Assembly (NCBI RefSeq): GCF_900112035.1
Contig: NZ_FOKC01000001.1
Span: forward strand, 744,001 to 808,000
DNA length: 64,000 nucleotides
Source of the DNA: Nocardioides alpinus
GTDB taxonomy: Bacteria; Actinomycetota; Actinomycetes; Propionibacteriales; Nocardioidaceae
Direction: 5' to 3'
Numbering within the stretch: position 1 is the first letter of the stretch; the number at the start of each line of letters is the position of its first letter. The notes under the pieces are model-generated. The model made no database searches, was not told the origin of the DNA, and saw nothing but the letters and a program-made list of their open reading frames with translations. A program made the position numbers and the translations under genes. Positions 40,592-49,936 of this stretch are shown here, in pieces.

Positions 40592-43188
40592 GCCCGCCTC
40601 CTGCGCAGGTGGCGCAGCCGGACCAGGTTGGCTGCGACGGCACTGATCAGCGTGATCAGAAGCAGGAGGGGCAGGATCCGCTCGGCGACCGGGGACGCCA
40701 CCGCGGTCGTGGGCGGCATCGCCACGAGCTCGTCGCCCGCGTCGGCCCTGTCCTGGCCCTTGTCCTGGCTCTTCTCCTTGCCCTTGTCCTTGTCCTTGCC
40801 CGTGCCGCTGCCGTCGTCGGGCGTCGGCTGCTCACCGGCACCGCCGACCGAGGTCACGCTGCCCGGGCCGAGGTCGTCCCCACCGCCGTTCCCGCCGGTG
40901 CCGCCGCCGGTCCCGTCGCCCTCTCCCTGGCCTGTCCCGTCACCGTCCCCCGTGCCGGTGGCACCCTTCTGCTCCGCGATCGCCGTGGCGACGGCCTGGG
41001 CCTGCTTCCACAGGGGCGCGGTGACGCCGGTCTTCTTCAGCGGGACGTAGCCCGGCGGCAGCTCGCCGTTGCCGTAGCCGGCCTTCTGGCCCTCGGAGGT
41101 GGCCACCTCGATGAACTGCGCGACCTTGTCGGCGTCGGCCTGCGGGAGGTTCGCCGTACGAGCCGCGGTGTAGACGATCATCGCGCCGGGATAGGCGTCG
41201 GCCTTCACCAGCTCGGCCACGTCGAGCTCGAAGGGCTGGTCGCCGTCCTCGCTGGGCTCGGCGAGCCTGAGCGCGCGGGTGATCGCCGCCTCGGTGGGGC
41301 CGACGAACGTGCCCCGCGTGGCCAGGCTCGCCTCGTCGAGGCCGAGCCGCCGCGCGTCGCCCATGCTGACCACGCCGAGCATGAAGCGGGTGCCGACACC
41401 CTGGCGGTCGATGCGACCGATCTTCCATGGTTCGGTGATGGTGGCGCGGTCGCACTTGGTCTGGACGTTGGGCCAGGCGTCGAGGATCGCCTCCGCGATC
41501 TTGCGGAGCGAGGTGACGGGGGCCGCGAGCTGGGTGAAGTAGGGCGCCGGGTTCTGCTGGCGGCACTCGTCCGCGGTGACCGGCACGAAGTCGTCGAGCA
41601 ACGGCCACTCGGAGGTGGGCAGCGTGATCTTCTCGTAGCTGGGATTGACCCGCATCCCCCAGGGGTCGGCCTTGCCGTCGACGAACGCCTGCGCCGCCCT
41701 GTCCTGCGCGATGTAGGAGGTGAGGGCTTCGATGACGTCGCTGGACTCCGACAGCGACAGCAGCGTCGCCGCTGCCTCGCGGCTGATGGTGTCCAGTCCC
41801 GGGTTGAGCTCCACGAACTCGGGGTCGACGTTGAGGGAGACCGGGTTGGCCGACATCCCGGGGTGGCCACGGCCGAGCTCGCTGCCCAGGTAGGACTGCG
41901 TCATCAGCTTGGCGAGCAGCCGGGCGTTGAGCTTGAGGTCGGTGTACTCACCGGCGTTGCCCGGGCGGTCGATGACGTAGCCGATGGAGAAGCCCGTGAC
42001 GGCGGTCGGCGCGTACGCCATCGGGTCGGTGCCCTTGACGTCGTGGGGGCCGGACACGAAGGCCGCCGCGGCGCCACCGTTCTCCGCCAGCGTGAAGCCG
42101 GCCGCATCGGCCATCTTGTTGTGCTGGAACTTGAAGCGGTCCTTGTCGAGGCAGTAGCTGGGCGACCACTGCAGCGACGCCTGGGACATCAGCTCGGAGC
42201 CGTAGAAGCCGGTCGGGGCCCGCGAGTCCAGCACCGTGCAGGCATCCGGCGGCAGGCCGAAGGTGATGGGGACGGAGAACCGGTTGCGCCAGTTGGAGGC
42301 GGACCACCACAGCACCGGGGAGGCCGTGAGGTCGACGCCCTGGTTGGCGAAGTTGCTCGCCCCGGCCTCGAACTGGCCGCCGCGGTTGCAGGCCGGGTCC
42401 TCGTCGAGGCAGCTGATCCCCTCGATCGGGATGACCACGATCGAGCAGGCCACCGTGTCCGAGCAGCCGAGCGACTCGTTCTCGACGTCGGAGCGCACCT
42501 CGAACTTGGTGTGCCCGTTGCCCTCGATGTCGCTGAAGGCTGCCTGCTCCGCAGGCGGGAAGGCCGCGCCGATCGCCGCCTCCGGGGCCATGGTCTCGGA
42601 GGTGCAGCTGGCGTAGAGGGTGCCGTTGGCGGCACGGAACGGCGTGATGTGCGTGGAGAAGTTGGCCACGTCGTTGCACTCGGCGGGGATCTCGGCGAGG
42701 CCGTACTTCTGCGCCCGCTGCTCCTCGGTGGCGTGCTTGTCGTGGCGCCAGGCCGCTTCGCTGTCGTCGACGACCTGCGTGCGCTGGGCGCGCGACGACG
42801 TCCAGCACGTCTCCGGGGACAGCTGCTGGTCCAGCGGCAGGCTGGGGTCGTCCAGGCCGCGGCACTGCAGGATCACGACGGGGTACTCCTGGAGGAGCCC
42901 CTGCTCGCCGAAGGGGCTCGACGCACGGCCGCCGGTCGCGTGCGCGCCGGTCCACGAGATGTTGACCCGCTCGCGCCCGCGCAGCTGCGTGGTGCGGTCG
43001 ACCGTCACCGTCATGTCGCGCGAGTCGATCTCGATGTCCTGGCCCTGCACGTTGATCGACCGGTCGAGGTGCCTGGTCTGGCTGTACGCCGGGTCGGTGG
43101 CGTCTGGCGCTGCCGTGGCCACGCCCCCGACTGCGGGGAGGCTGACGGCGATCGCGGCGAGGGCGATCGTGACGATCCGGGCCCTCAT
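40588..43188 (-). CDS. Giant PstS-like surface protein with C-terminal membrane anchor
   Basis: An 866-residue exported protein: signal peptide about 1-27, a Cys-rich extracellular part (about ten Cys in ILQCRG, ETCWTS, SLGCSD, GISCLDED and others), PstS-like fold segments (VTGFSIGYVIDRPG, YFTQLAAPVTSLRKI, AYPGAMIVYTAA), a Gly/Asp/Lys linker (about 760-830) and a C-terminal helix followed by LRHLRRRRA. No LPxTG motif. Start set by ATGA overlap with the upstream gene. The usual PstS phosphate loops are not clear, so ligand is unknown. Confidence 0.75.
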   Translation of the reverse strand: MRARIVTIALAAIAVSLPAVGGVATAAPDATDPAYSQTRHLDRSINVQGQDIEIDSRDMTVTVDRTTQLRGRERVNISWTGAHATGGRASSPFGEQGLLQEYPVVILQCRGLDDPSLPLDQQLSPETCWTSSRAQRTQVVDDSEAAWRHDKHATEEQRAQKYGLAEIPAECNDVANFSTHITPFRAANGTLYASCTSETMAPEAAIGAAFPPAEQAAFSDIEGNGHTKFEVRSDVENESLGCSDTVACSIVVIPIEGISCLDEDPACNRGGQFEAGASNFANQGVDLTASPVLWWSASNWRNRFSVPITFGLPPDACTVLDSRAPTGFYGSELMSQASLQWSPSYCLDKDRFKFQHNKMADAAGFTLAENGGAAAAFVSGPHDVKGTDPMAYAPTAVTGFSIGYVIDRPGNAGEYTDLKLNARLLAKLMTQSYLGSELGRGHPGMSANPVSLNVDPEFVELNPGLDTISREAAATLLSLSESSDVIEALTSYIAQDRAAQAFVDGKADPWGMRVNPSYEKITLPTSEWPLLDDFVPVTADECRQQNPAPYFTQLAAPVTSLRKIAEAILDAWPNVQTKCDRATITEPWKIGRIDRQGVGTRFMLGVVSMGDARRLGLDEASLATRGTFVGPTEAAITRALRLAEPSEDGDQPFELDVAELVKADAYPGAMIVYTAARTANLPQADADKVAQFIEVATSEGQKAGYGNGELPPGYVPLKKTGVTAPLWKQAQAVATAIAEQKGATGTGDGDGTGQGEGDGTGGGTGGNGGGDDLGPGSVTSVGGAGEQPTPDDGSGTGKDKDKGKEKSQDKGQDRADAGDELVAMPPTTAVASPVAERILPLLLLITLISAVAANLVRLRHLRRRRA

Positions 43189-44987
43189 CGGCCCGCGCCC
43201 CGACGTCGTACGCCTCGGGCGAGGAGCACGCCCGGCACCAGGATCAGCGCGAGCAGCTCGAGGGTGGCCAGCGCCCCGAAGGCCCGGCCGTCCATGGGGC
43301 GGTCGGCGGACAGCTCGGTGGGGGTGGCGTAGAGGGGGTCGGTCGTGGTCCCGGTGCTCGCACTCGTGCTCCCGGCAGCCGCCACCACCTCCCCGGTGAT
43401 CGGGTCGACCTCGGTCGCGGCGGGGTCGCCGCCGCCACCGCCGCCACCACCACCCCCGCCGGCACCGGCGCTCGGGTCCGTACCGCTCGAGTTGCCGGTG
43501 CCGTTGCCGCCGTCGGTGCCCTTGTCGTTGCCCGTCGCGGCACCCTCGGCGGAGGGGTCGCCCGGCTGGTCCTCGTCCGTCGACGGCTCGCCGGTGCCCG
43601 TCGACGTACCGCACGGGCCCTCGCCCTCCTTGTCGCAGGCAGCAGGCTGCGGCGCGATCTGGGCGAGCTTGTTCTGCTTGAGGTTGCCCGCCACGAAGGT
43701 GGGGTTGTTGCACCGGGTCGCGTCACGGTTCTCGATGTCGACGGCGGGATCGGCCGTCTTCAGCTTGGCCAGCTGGGTGAATCCCGCCTGCACGAGGTTG
43801 AGCGGCAGCGGCGAGTAGCCGTAGGGGCCGGCCTTGGCCTGGCCCTCGCACAACGAGTAGTACATGAAGTCCCCGAGGGTCTGCCGCTTCGCGGTGCTCA
43901 TCCGCTGGTCGTCGGCGCCGGTCGGGATGACCATGTAGCTGTAGGACGACAGCGGGTAGGCCCGCGGGTCGGTGGCGTTGTAGACGCCGTCGAGGATCTG
44001 GGTGAGGTAGAGCGGTGAGGTCGTGTCCTCGTTGATCCTGGCCTTCGTCAGGGCGACGGCCACGTTGTACTGGGTCGGCTCGACGTAGAAGCCGCCGTCG
44101 TTGAGGACCTTGACGACGGGGTAGTCCTTGTTGAGCGGGTAGGCGTACTCGACGTAGCCGATCGTGCCGTTGCCGGCGAAGCCGGAGATCGTGTTCATCA
44201 CCTGGTCGGACCCCGACTGGGCCAGCATCCGGCCCTTGCGCGGGTAGTAGGAGGTGTAGCCGCTCCTGCCGAAGAAGGGACGCCAGACGTCGGGGTACTC
44301 CGCGTCCATCCAGGTCGTCAGCTGGGCGGTCGTGCCGGAGCCGTCGGACCGCACCACCGGGGTGATCGCGAGCTTGGGGAAGGCGCGGCCGTTGTTGTCC
44401 TCGGTGATCGCCGGGTCGGACCAGTCGGTGATCTCGCCGGTGAAGATCCGGGTCAGGGTCTCCCCCGACAGGCGCAGGTTGCGCACCAGCTCGTCACCGA
44501 TCTTGAGCTGGTAGGTGAAGGCGGTGCCGCCCGCGACGATCGGGAGGTAGGCGAACTCGCGGCCGTTGCTGTTGTCGGCGTTGCCGAACTCGTCGACGCC
44601 CGGGTAGGGGATCTCGGAGATGCCGAAGTCGGTGACGTTCTGGGCGAAGTTCTTGCGGCCCTGCGACGAACCGCCGCCGTTGTAGGTCACCTTCATGCCG
44701 AGCGCGTCGACGTCGGAGATCCACTGCTGCACGATCACCTCGGACCAGGTGGAGCCGGACCCCTCGATCTGGGCGTACGCCGCGCGCGGGGCGGCGTTGC
44801 CGAGTCCACCGGGCTGCGACTCCTCGGCCTGGGCCGCCGCGGCGAGTCCCGGCAGGGACAGCAACGCCAGCGCGAGGCAGGCGGTGGCGAGGCGGAGGGG
44901 GCGGGTGAGCATCAGTCGGGGTCCCCGCGCAGTGGTCGGACGGAGGGGCGCAGCGTGGGAGGCCGAGAGCTTCGTGGGGTGATTCAT
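43185..44987 (-). CDS. PstS-like binding protein with C-terminal membrane anchor
   Basis: A 600-residue exported protein. After a long signal region (about 1-60; AGGAG before the ATG) comes a PstS domain with phosphate-type loops EGSGSTWSEV, NGGGSSQGRKN, FGISEIPY and VRSDGSGTTAQL; the FGASD-type Asp is Glu here. Residues about 455-560 are a Gly/Ser/Thr/Asp linker, including a long Gly run, then a helix (LATLELLALILVPGVLLA) and RRRGAGR at the end. So it is anchored by its C-terminus, unlike lipoprotein PstS. One-base overlap with pstA2 (TGATG). Confidence 0.85.
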   Translation of the reverse strand: MNHPTKLSASHAAPLRPTTARGPRLMLTRPLRLATACLALALLSLPGLAAAAQAEESQPGGLGNAAPRAAYAQIEGSGSTWSEVIVQQWISDVDALGMKVTYNGGGSSQGRKNFAQNVTDFGISEIPYPGVDEFGNADNSNGREFAYLPIVAGGTAFTYQLKIGDELVRNLRLSGETLTRIFTGEITDWSDPAITEDNNGRAFPKLAITPVVRSDGSGTTAQLTTWMDAEYPDVWRPFFGRSGYTSYYPRKGRMLAQSGSDQVMNTISGFAGNGTIGYVEYAYPLNKDYPVVKVLNDGGFYVEPTQYNVAVALTKARINEDTTSPLYLTQILDGVYNATDPRAYPLSSYSYMVIPTGADDQRMSTAKRQTLGDFMYYSLCEGQAKAGPYGYSPLPLNLVQAGFTQLAKLKTADPAVDIENRDATRCNNPTFVAGNLKQNKLAQIAPQPAACDKEGEGPCGTSTGTGEPSTDEDQPGDPSAEGAATGNDKGTDGGNGTGNSSGTDPSAGAGGGGGGGGGGGDPAATEVDPITGEVVAAAGSTSASTGTTTDPLYATPTELSADRPMDGRAFGALATLELLALILVPGVLLARGVRRRGAGR

Positions 44988-46156
44988 CAGGACTCCTGGG
45001 AGGGGACGGGCTTCGCGCGGGGCGTACGCCGGGGTGGGCGTGCGCGCGCCGGGCGGGCGACGAGGCGGGCGATCACGAAGAGGACCAGCACGAGGACGAG
45101 CAGCACCGTCGCGGCCGCGAACGCGCGCTCGATGTCCATCGCCTCGGGGCTGCGGGCGCCCTTGAAGATGTAGAGGGGCAGCGAGTTCATGACCCCGTCG
45201 GTGGGGTTGGTGACGTAGAAGGTCGCGACGCCGGAGGTGAGCAGCACCGGCGAGGTCTCCCCGACGCCGCGGGCGACACCGAGGATCAGCGCGGTCGCCA
45301 GTCCCGGACGTGCCGTCGGCAGCACGACGTGCCACACCGTGCGCCAGCGGCTGGCGCCCAGCGCCAGGCTGGCCTCGCGCAGGCCGCCGGGGACGACGCG
45401 CAGGACGACGTCGGCCGCGCGGGCGATGATCGGCAGCATCATCACCGACAGCGCCATCGCCGCGGCGAAGCCGGACCGCGGGAACCCGAACGCGACGATC
45501 AGGACGGTGTAGACGAACAGGCCGGCGACGATCGAGGGCAGCGCCGTCATCGCCTCCACGATCGTGCGTACGACGACCCCGAAGCGCCCACCGACCTCGG
45601 TCATGAAGACCGCCGTGCCGATGCCGAGGGGCAGGGTCACGGCGACCGCGATGCCCAGCTGGATGGCCGAGCCGAGGATCGCGTGGCCGATGCCGCCGCG
45701 GTCGAACGGGTCCCGCGGACCGACGCCGGACATGTCGTCGACGAAGAAGTTGAGGTGCATGAGCGGCTCCCACCCGCGGAACACCACGAAGACCACGGCG
45801 CTGACCAGGGCCGCCCCCACCACCACTGCGCCCGAGGTGACGATGCCGCTCACGACGCGGTCGATCACGTCGACCCGACGACCGGTGAGCGAGGTGGTCA
45901 CCGCGCTCATGAGCAGGCCGAGCACGAACCAGACGACGAGCAGCCACGCGACCCCGCCGAGCGGCAGGAGCCGCTGGGTGATCACCCAGGCCAGCGCGAA
46001 GGCACTCACCCACGCGCCGACGGTCGTGAACTGCTCCTCGGCGGTGGGCCTGCCGAGGCCGGGGCGCGGGACCGGCGGGGGCGCGTCCAGGGCGCGGTGC
46101 GGCAGGTGGGTGGCCACCTTCACCCGTTCCTGCGTCGTGCTCGTGGGGGTGCTCAT
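44987..46156 (-). CDS. pstA: Phosphate-type permease PstA (system 2)
   Basis: A 389-residue permease with two extra N-terminal helices (about 40-95) before the six-helix core. Motifs: VEAMTALPSIVAGLFVY, EASLALGASRWRTVWHVVLP (ATPase contact) and GVARGVGETSPVLL. It starts at an ATGA overlap with pstC2. More divergent from PstA1 than expected of a recent copy, so the two systems separated long ago. Confidence 0.92.
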   Translation of the reverse strand: MSTPTSTTQERVKVATHLPHRALDAPPPVPRPGLGRPTAEEQFTTVGAWVSAFALAWVITQRLLPLGGVAWLLVVWFVLGLLMSAVTTSLTGRRVDVIDRVVSGIVTSGAVVVGAALVSAVVFVVFRGWEPLMHLNFFVDDMSGVGPRDPFDRGGIGHAILGSAIQLGIAVAVTLPLGIGTAVFMTEVGGRFGVVVRTIVEAMTALPSIVAGLFVYTVLIVAFGFPRSGFAAAMALSVMMLPIIARAADVVLRVVPGGLREASLALGASRWRTVWHVVLPTARPGLATALILGVARGVGETSPVLLTSGVATFYVTNPTDGVMNSLPLYIFKGARSPEAMDIERAFAAATVLLVLVLVLFVIARLVARPARARPPRRTPRAKPVPSQES

Positions 46157-47169
46157 GCATCCGTCCCGGCGCCGGAGCGGCTGCGCGACACGATGACCGC
46201 GGCGAGCGTGTTGACCACGAGCGTGATGAGGAAGAGCACGAAGCCGGCCGTCAGGAGCGCGGAGAGCTGGGCGGCGCTCGCGTCCCCGAAGCGGCCGGCG
46301 ATGAGTGCGCTCACCGAGTTGGTGCCGACCTCGAGGATCCGCGGCTTGACGACGAAGTCCGGCGAGATGATCAGGAGGACCGCGATGGTCTCGCCGAGCG
46401 CGCGCCCCAGGCCCAGCATCGTCCCGCCGATGATGCCGCCCCGGCCGAACGGCAGCACGACCGAGCGGATCATGCCCCAGCGCGTGGCGCCGAGCGCGAG
46501 CGCGGCCTCCTTCTCACCGGGCGGGGTCTGGGAGAAGACCTGTCGCATCACCGCGCACGACATCGGCAGGACCATCATCGCCACGGCGATGCCGGCGCAG
46601 AAGGCGCTCCCGATGTAGCGCGTCTGGTCCCAGACAGCGGCGTTCGGGTCGGCCTCGACCGAGAAGAGGGGGATCCAGCCCAGGTGCTGGTGGAGCCACA
46701 GGCTGAACGCGGCCGCGTGGGGCATGACGAGGAAGTAGCCCCACATCCCGTAGATGATCGACGGGACGGCAGCCATCAGGTCGACGAGCGAGACGAGGGT
46801 CGGCCTGACCCCCGCAGGCGCGTACTCGCTGATGTAGAGCGCGGTGAGCAGGGCCAGTGGAAAGGCGAAGAACATCGCGACGCCGGCGATCGAGACGGTC
46901 CCGACGAGGACCGCTCCGATCCCGAGGACGTCGGCCTCGGGCTGCCAGGCGCTCTCGGTGAAGAACCCCCACCCGTAGCGCGACAGGGTCGGCACCGACT
47001 GCCAGGCGAGGAAGGCCCCGATGCCGCCGGTGATCACCAGGACGGTCGCACCCACGGCGCGGGCGCCGATCTCGAAGACGCGGTCGCCGCCGGTGGCCTT
47101 GCGGGACAACCGACGCGGGGTCGGTCGGTCCGAGGGCACGACGGAGCCCTGGACAGGGAGTGTGGTCAC
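46153..47169 (-). CDS. pstC: Phosphate-type permease PstC (system 2)
   Basis: A 338-residue permease, first gene of the pst2 operon. Marks: DLMAAVPSIIYGMWGYFLVMP, EKEAALALGATRWGMIRSVVLP and LGRALGETIAVLLI. GTG start at 47169. Gene order C-A-S-S-sortase-S-B differs from the usual S-C-A-B, and no binding protein precedes it. Confidence 0.92.
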   Translation of the reverse strand: MTTLPVQGSVVPSDRPTPRRLSRKATGGDRVFEIGARAVGATVLVITGGIGAFLAWQSVPTLSRYGWGFFTESAWQPEADVLGIGAVLVGTVSIAGVAMFFAFPLALLTALYISEYAPAGVRPTLVSLVDLMAAVPSIIYGMWGYFLVMPHAAAFSLWLHQHLGWIPLFSVEADPNAAVWDQTRYIGSAFCAGIAVAMMVLPMSCAVMRQVFSQTPPGEKEAALALGATRWGMIRSVVLPFGRGGIIGGTMLGLGRALGETIAVLLIISPDFVVKPRILEVGTNSVSALIAGRFGDASAAQLSALLTAGFVLFLITLVVNTLAAVIVSRSRSGAGTDA

Positions 47170-47289
47170 GGCTGACTTTCGAAACGGGCCCGAGACGTGC
47201 TGACGGTGGCCGCGCCCCGACGAGAGCTCGCTGTCGGCTGGTGCGCGTCGTCAGTGTTGGGTCCGTGGCCGAACGGCGCCGCCGTCGCA

Positions 47290-47307
47290 GGTGAACGACC
47301 GGACAAC
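47290..47307 (-). promoter_or_regulatory. Possible PHO box upstream of pst2
   Basis: On the minus strand GTTGTCC and GTTCACC are 11 bp apart (47307-47290). The second core is perfect, the first has two mismatches. It overlaps the start codon of the divergent 47291 gene. Weaker than the pst1 site. Confidence 0.4.
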
Positions 47308-48778
47308 GGTTGACGGTGCGTGGCGGAACGAAATCGACGCGATGGCCCGTGGGGACCACGGCGCATGGCCCGGGTGGGTGGTCGGGGAGGATGGGCACGT
47401 GCTCCCCCGCCTCGAGGTCGTACGACGACTGCGTCCGATCGACCTGCTCGCGCCGGGGTCTCTCCGGGTCGACACCTCGTCGGGCGGGATCGTGCCCATG
47501 CCCGCCGTCGCGCCGTACGTCACGGCCGTCGCGCCCGTGCGGGAGCGCGGCTGGCTGGCGCTGCACCTCGCGGACCACCGGCTCGGCGCGTCGATCGACG
47601 ACGGTTCGGTCTCTCTGACCGTCACGCGCGGGCACGGGACGCGGGAGGTGCGGAGCCGGCGGTTCCACCGGGCGGAGGACCCGACCGAGCTGGGGCTGAC
47701 CCTGACCGGCTCCCACCTCACCGCCTGGACCCGCGAGCAGGGGCGGTGGGTCGCCCGGGCGCGCTTCGACCTGCGCGACCAGCTCGACGTCCGCGACGAG
47801 ACGGCCCTGGCCGACCTCCGCGTGGAGCTGCCGACCTGGGGCGGCGCCGCCGGCGGCTTCGGGCAGCTGGGCCTGCGCGACGTCCGCTTCGTCAGCGAGG
47901 AGGACGGGCGACCGCTGCGCGACTGGGACGCGCTGTGGCTGACCGCGACGTCCGCCGGGCCGGGCTTCTTCGACACCGCCCACACCAGCGTGTGGCGCCT
48001 TGACCCGACCACCCTCGACGTGCAGCACACGGCCGACCTGTTCTTCCGCCGTCCGGACCGGCCGGGGGTCTTCGGCGACCACGCCACGCACCTGGTCCGC
48101 ACGGCCGACGGGTGGGCGGTGGCGACCAGCACGTGGGGCGACTTCGAGACCCCGACCACGCGCGCGGGACGTCGTACGCCGTCGGGGTTGCGGGTCACCC
48201 TCGCCGAGACGGACGTCGACCTGCTCCGCGGCAGCCACGTCCTCGACACCCGCGAGCTGCCCCTGCCCACCGACGGCCTCGACTCGATCGCCACCTGGGA
48301 CCCCCACCTCGTCAGGCGCGACGGAGCCTGGCTGGTCGGCTTCGTGAGCGCCCGGCGCTTCTTCGACTTCCACCCGGCGCTGGCCGGCGGCGCCTCGCTG
48401 GACGACCTGCGCCTGCTGGGAGCGGCCACCGACCGGAGCGCCACCGAGGGCACCACGCTGCTCGAGGTGGACGGCCGCATGGTCGTGCTCGCCAGCGACG
48501 GGAGGGAGTCACCGCGGAGCCTGCGGGCGCGGTTCCCGGTCTTCGACCTCGAGATGGCGGAGGTCGGGCAGCTCGACGCGCCCTACCCGACCAACCTGCC
48601 CTGGCCGTCACTCGCGCAGGTCGACGGGAGGTGGCTGATGGCGAGCTTCAACGGCACCACGGTGAGCGAGCCGCTGCTCGGCTACGGCACCCACGGCGAC
48701 CTGGTGGTGATGCGGTCCGGCCCGCCCGGCGGCGATAGTCTGGACGTGAAGTCGGTCACCACCCCTCGACCGATCTGA
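47291..48778 (+). CDS. Uncharacterised beta-propeller-like protein
   Basis: A 495-residue cytoplasmic-looking protein, not assigned to a function. It shows repeated beta-rich segments with Asp-Pro-His and Trp motifs (WDPHLVRRDGAWLVGFVSARRFFDFHPAL near 340 resembles the five-bladed propeller of GH43/GH32-like proteins), GPGFFDTAHTSVWRLDP and RPDRPGVFGDHATHLVR. No signal peptide. GTG at 47291 keeps the segment VDGAWRNEIDAMARGD; an ATG at 47342 is the alternative. It is divergent from pst2. Confidence 0.66.
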   Translation: MNDRTTVDGAWRNEIDAMARGDHGAWPGWVVGEDGHVLPRLEVVRRLRPIDLLAPGSLRVDTSSGGIVPMPAVAPYVTAVAPVRERGWLALHLADHRLGASIDDGSVSLTVTRGHGTREVRSRRFHRAEDPTELGLTLTGSHLTAWTREQGRWVARARFDLRDQLDVRDETALADLRVELPTWGGAAGGFGQLGLRDVRFVSEEDGRPLRDWDALWLTATSAGPGFFDTAHTSVWRLDPTTLDVQHTADLFFRRPDRPGVFGDHATHLVRTADGWAVATSTWGDFETPTTRAGRRTPSGLRVTLAETDVDLLRGSHVLDTRELPLPTDGLDSIATWDPHLVRRDGAWLVGFVSARRFFDFHPALAGGASLDDLRLLGAATDRSATEGTTLLEVDGRMVVLASDGRESPRSLRARFPVFDLEMAEVGQLDAPYPTNLPWPSLAQVDGRWLMASFNGTTVSEPLLGYGTHGDLVVMRSGPPGGDSLDVKSVTTPRPI

Positions 48779-48826
48779 CCAGGTCCGCACACCCCGCGGC
48801 CGCGCCCACCAGCAAAGGACCACAGC

Positions 48827-49936
48827 ATGTCTGGACCCCTCACCCAGTCAGAACTGGCCAGCTCAGGAGTCGACGTCTTCGAGCTCGGCGCCGAGCACGA
48901 GCAGGTCGTGTTCTGCAACGACCGCGCGACCGGCCTCCGGGCCATCATCGCCCTCCACTCCACGGCACTGGGCCCGGGCCTCGGCGGGACGCGGTTCTAC
49001 CCCTACGCGACCACGGACGACGCGATCGTCGACGCTCTCAACCTCTCGCGCGGGATGTCCTACAAGAACGCGCTCGCCGGTCTCGACCTCGGTGGCGGCA
49101 AGGCCGTCATCATCGGCGACCCGGCCGAGCTGAAGACCGAGTCACTGCTGCGCGCCTACGGCCGGTTCGTCCAGTCGCTCAACGGCCGCTACTTCACCGC
49201 CTGCGACGTCGGCACCTCCTCCGTGGACATGGACCACATCGCCCGCGAGTGCGACTTCGTCACCGGCCGCACCGTCGCGCACGGCGGCGCGGGCGACAGC
49301 TCGGTGCTGACGGCGTACGGCGTCTTCCAGGGGATGCGCGCCGCCGCCGAGCAGCTGTGGGGCGAGCCCACCCTCGCCGGACGCACCGTCGGCGTGGCCG
49401 GCGTGGGCAAGGTCGGCCGGCACCTCGTGCGCCACCTGATCGAGGACGGCGCGCGCGTGGTCGTCACCGACGTGCACGCGCCCTCCGTCACGGCGATCCG
49501 CGAGGCCTACCCGCAGGTCAGCGCCGTCGGCTCGACCGAGGAGCTGGTCGCGAGCGAGCTCGACGTCTACGCCCCCTGCGCGATGGGCGGAGCGATCACC
49601 GACCAGGTGGTCCAGGTGCTCAGCGCGAAGATCATCTGCGGAGCAGCCAACAACCAGCTCGCCCACCCCGGGGTCGAGAAGCAGGTCGAGGAGCGCGGCA
49701 TCCTCTACGCGCCCGACTACTGCGTGAACTCGGGCGGCGTGATCCAGGTCGCCGACGAGCTCGAGGGCTTCTCCTTCGAGCGCGCCCAGCAGCGCGCCAC
49801 CGGCATCTTCGATACGACCCGCACGGTCTTCGAGCTCGCTCGGGCCGACGGGGTCACCACCGCGGCCGCCGCCGACCGGCTGGCCGAGCGTCGGATGCGC
49901 GAGGTCGGCCGCCTGCGCGGCATCCACCTCCGCTGA
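48827..49936 (+). CDS. vdh: Valine/leucine dehydrogenase
   Basis: A 369-residue Glu/Leu/Phe/Val dehydrogenase that deaminates branched-chain amino acids with NAD. Substrate-binding Lys79 is in SYKNALAG, catalytic Lys91 in DLGGGKAVI, and the NAD fold has [12 protein letters not shown] (near 187). AAAGGA precedes the ATG. In Streptomyces this enzyme (Vdh) supplies branched-chain keto acids. A large repeat array begins at its stop codon. Confidence 0.92.
   Translation: MSGPLTQSELASSGVDVFELGAEHEQVVFCNDRATGLRAIIALHSTALGPGLGGTRFYPYATTDDAIVDALNLSRGMSYKNALAGLDLGGGKAVIIGDPAELKTESLLRAYGRFVQSLNGRYFTACDVGTSSVDMDHIARECDFVTGRTVAHGGAGDSSVLTAYGVFQGMRAAAEQLWGEPTLAGRTVGVAGVGKVGRHLVRHLIEDGARVVVTDVHAPSVTAIREAYPQVSAVGSTEELVASELDVYAPCAMGGAITDQVVQVLSAKIICGAANNQLAHPGVEKQVEERGILYAPDYCVNSGGVIQVADELEGFSFERAQQRATGIFDTTRTVFELARADGVTTAAAADRLAERRMREVGRLRGIHLR

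Noticed and set aside
40546..43332. 928-residue plus-strand frame
   Set aside because: Antisense shadow of the 866-residue PstS-like protein.
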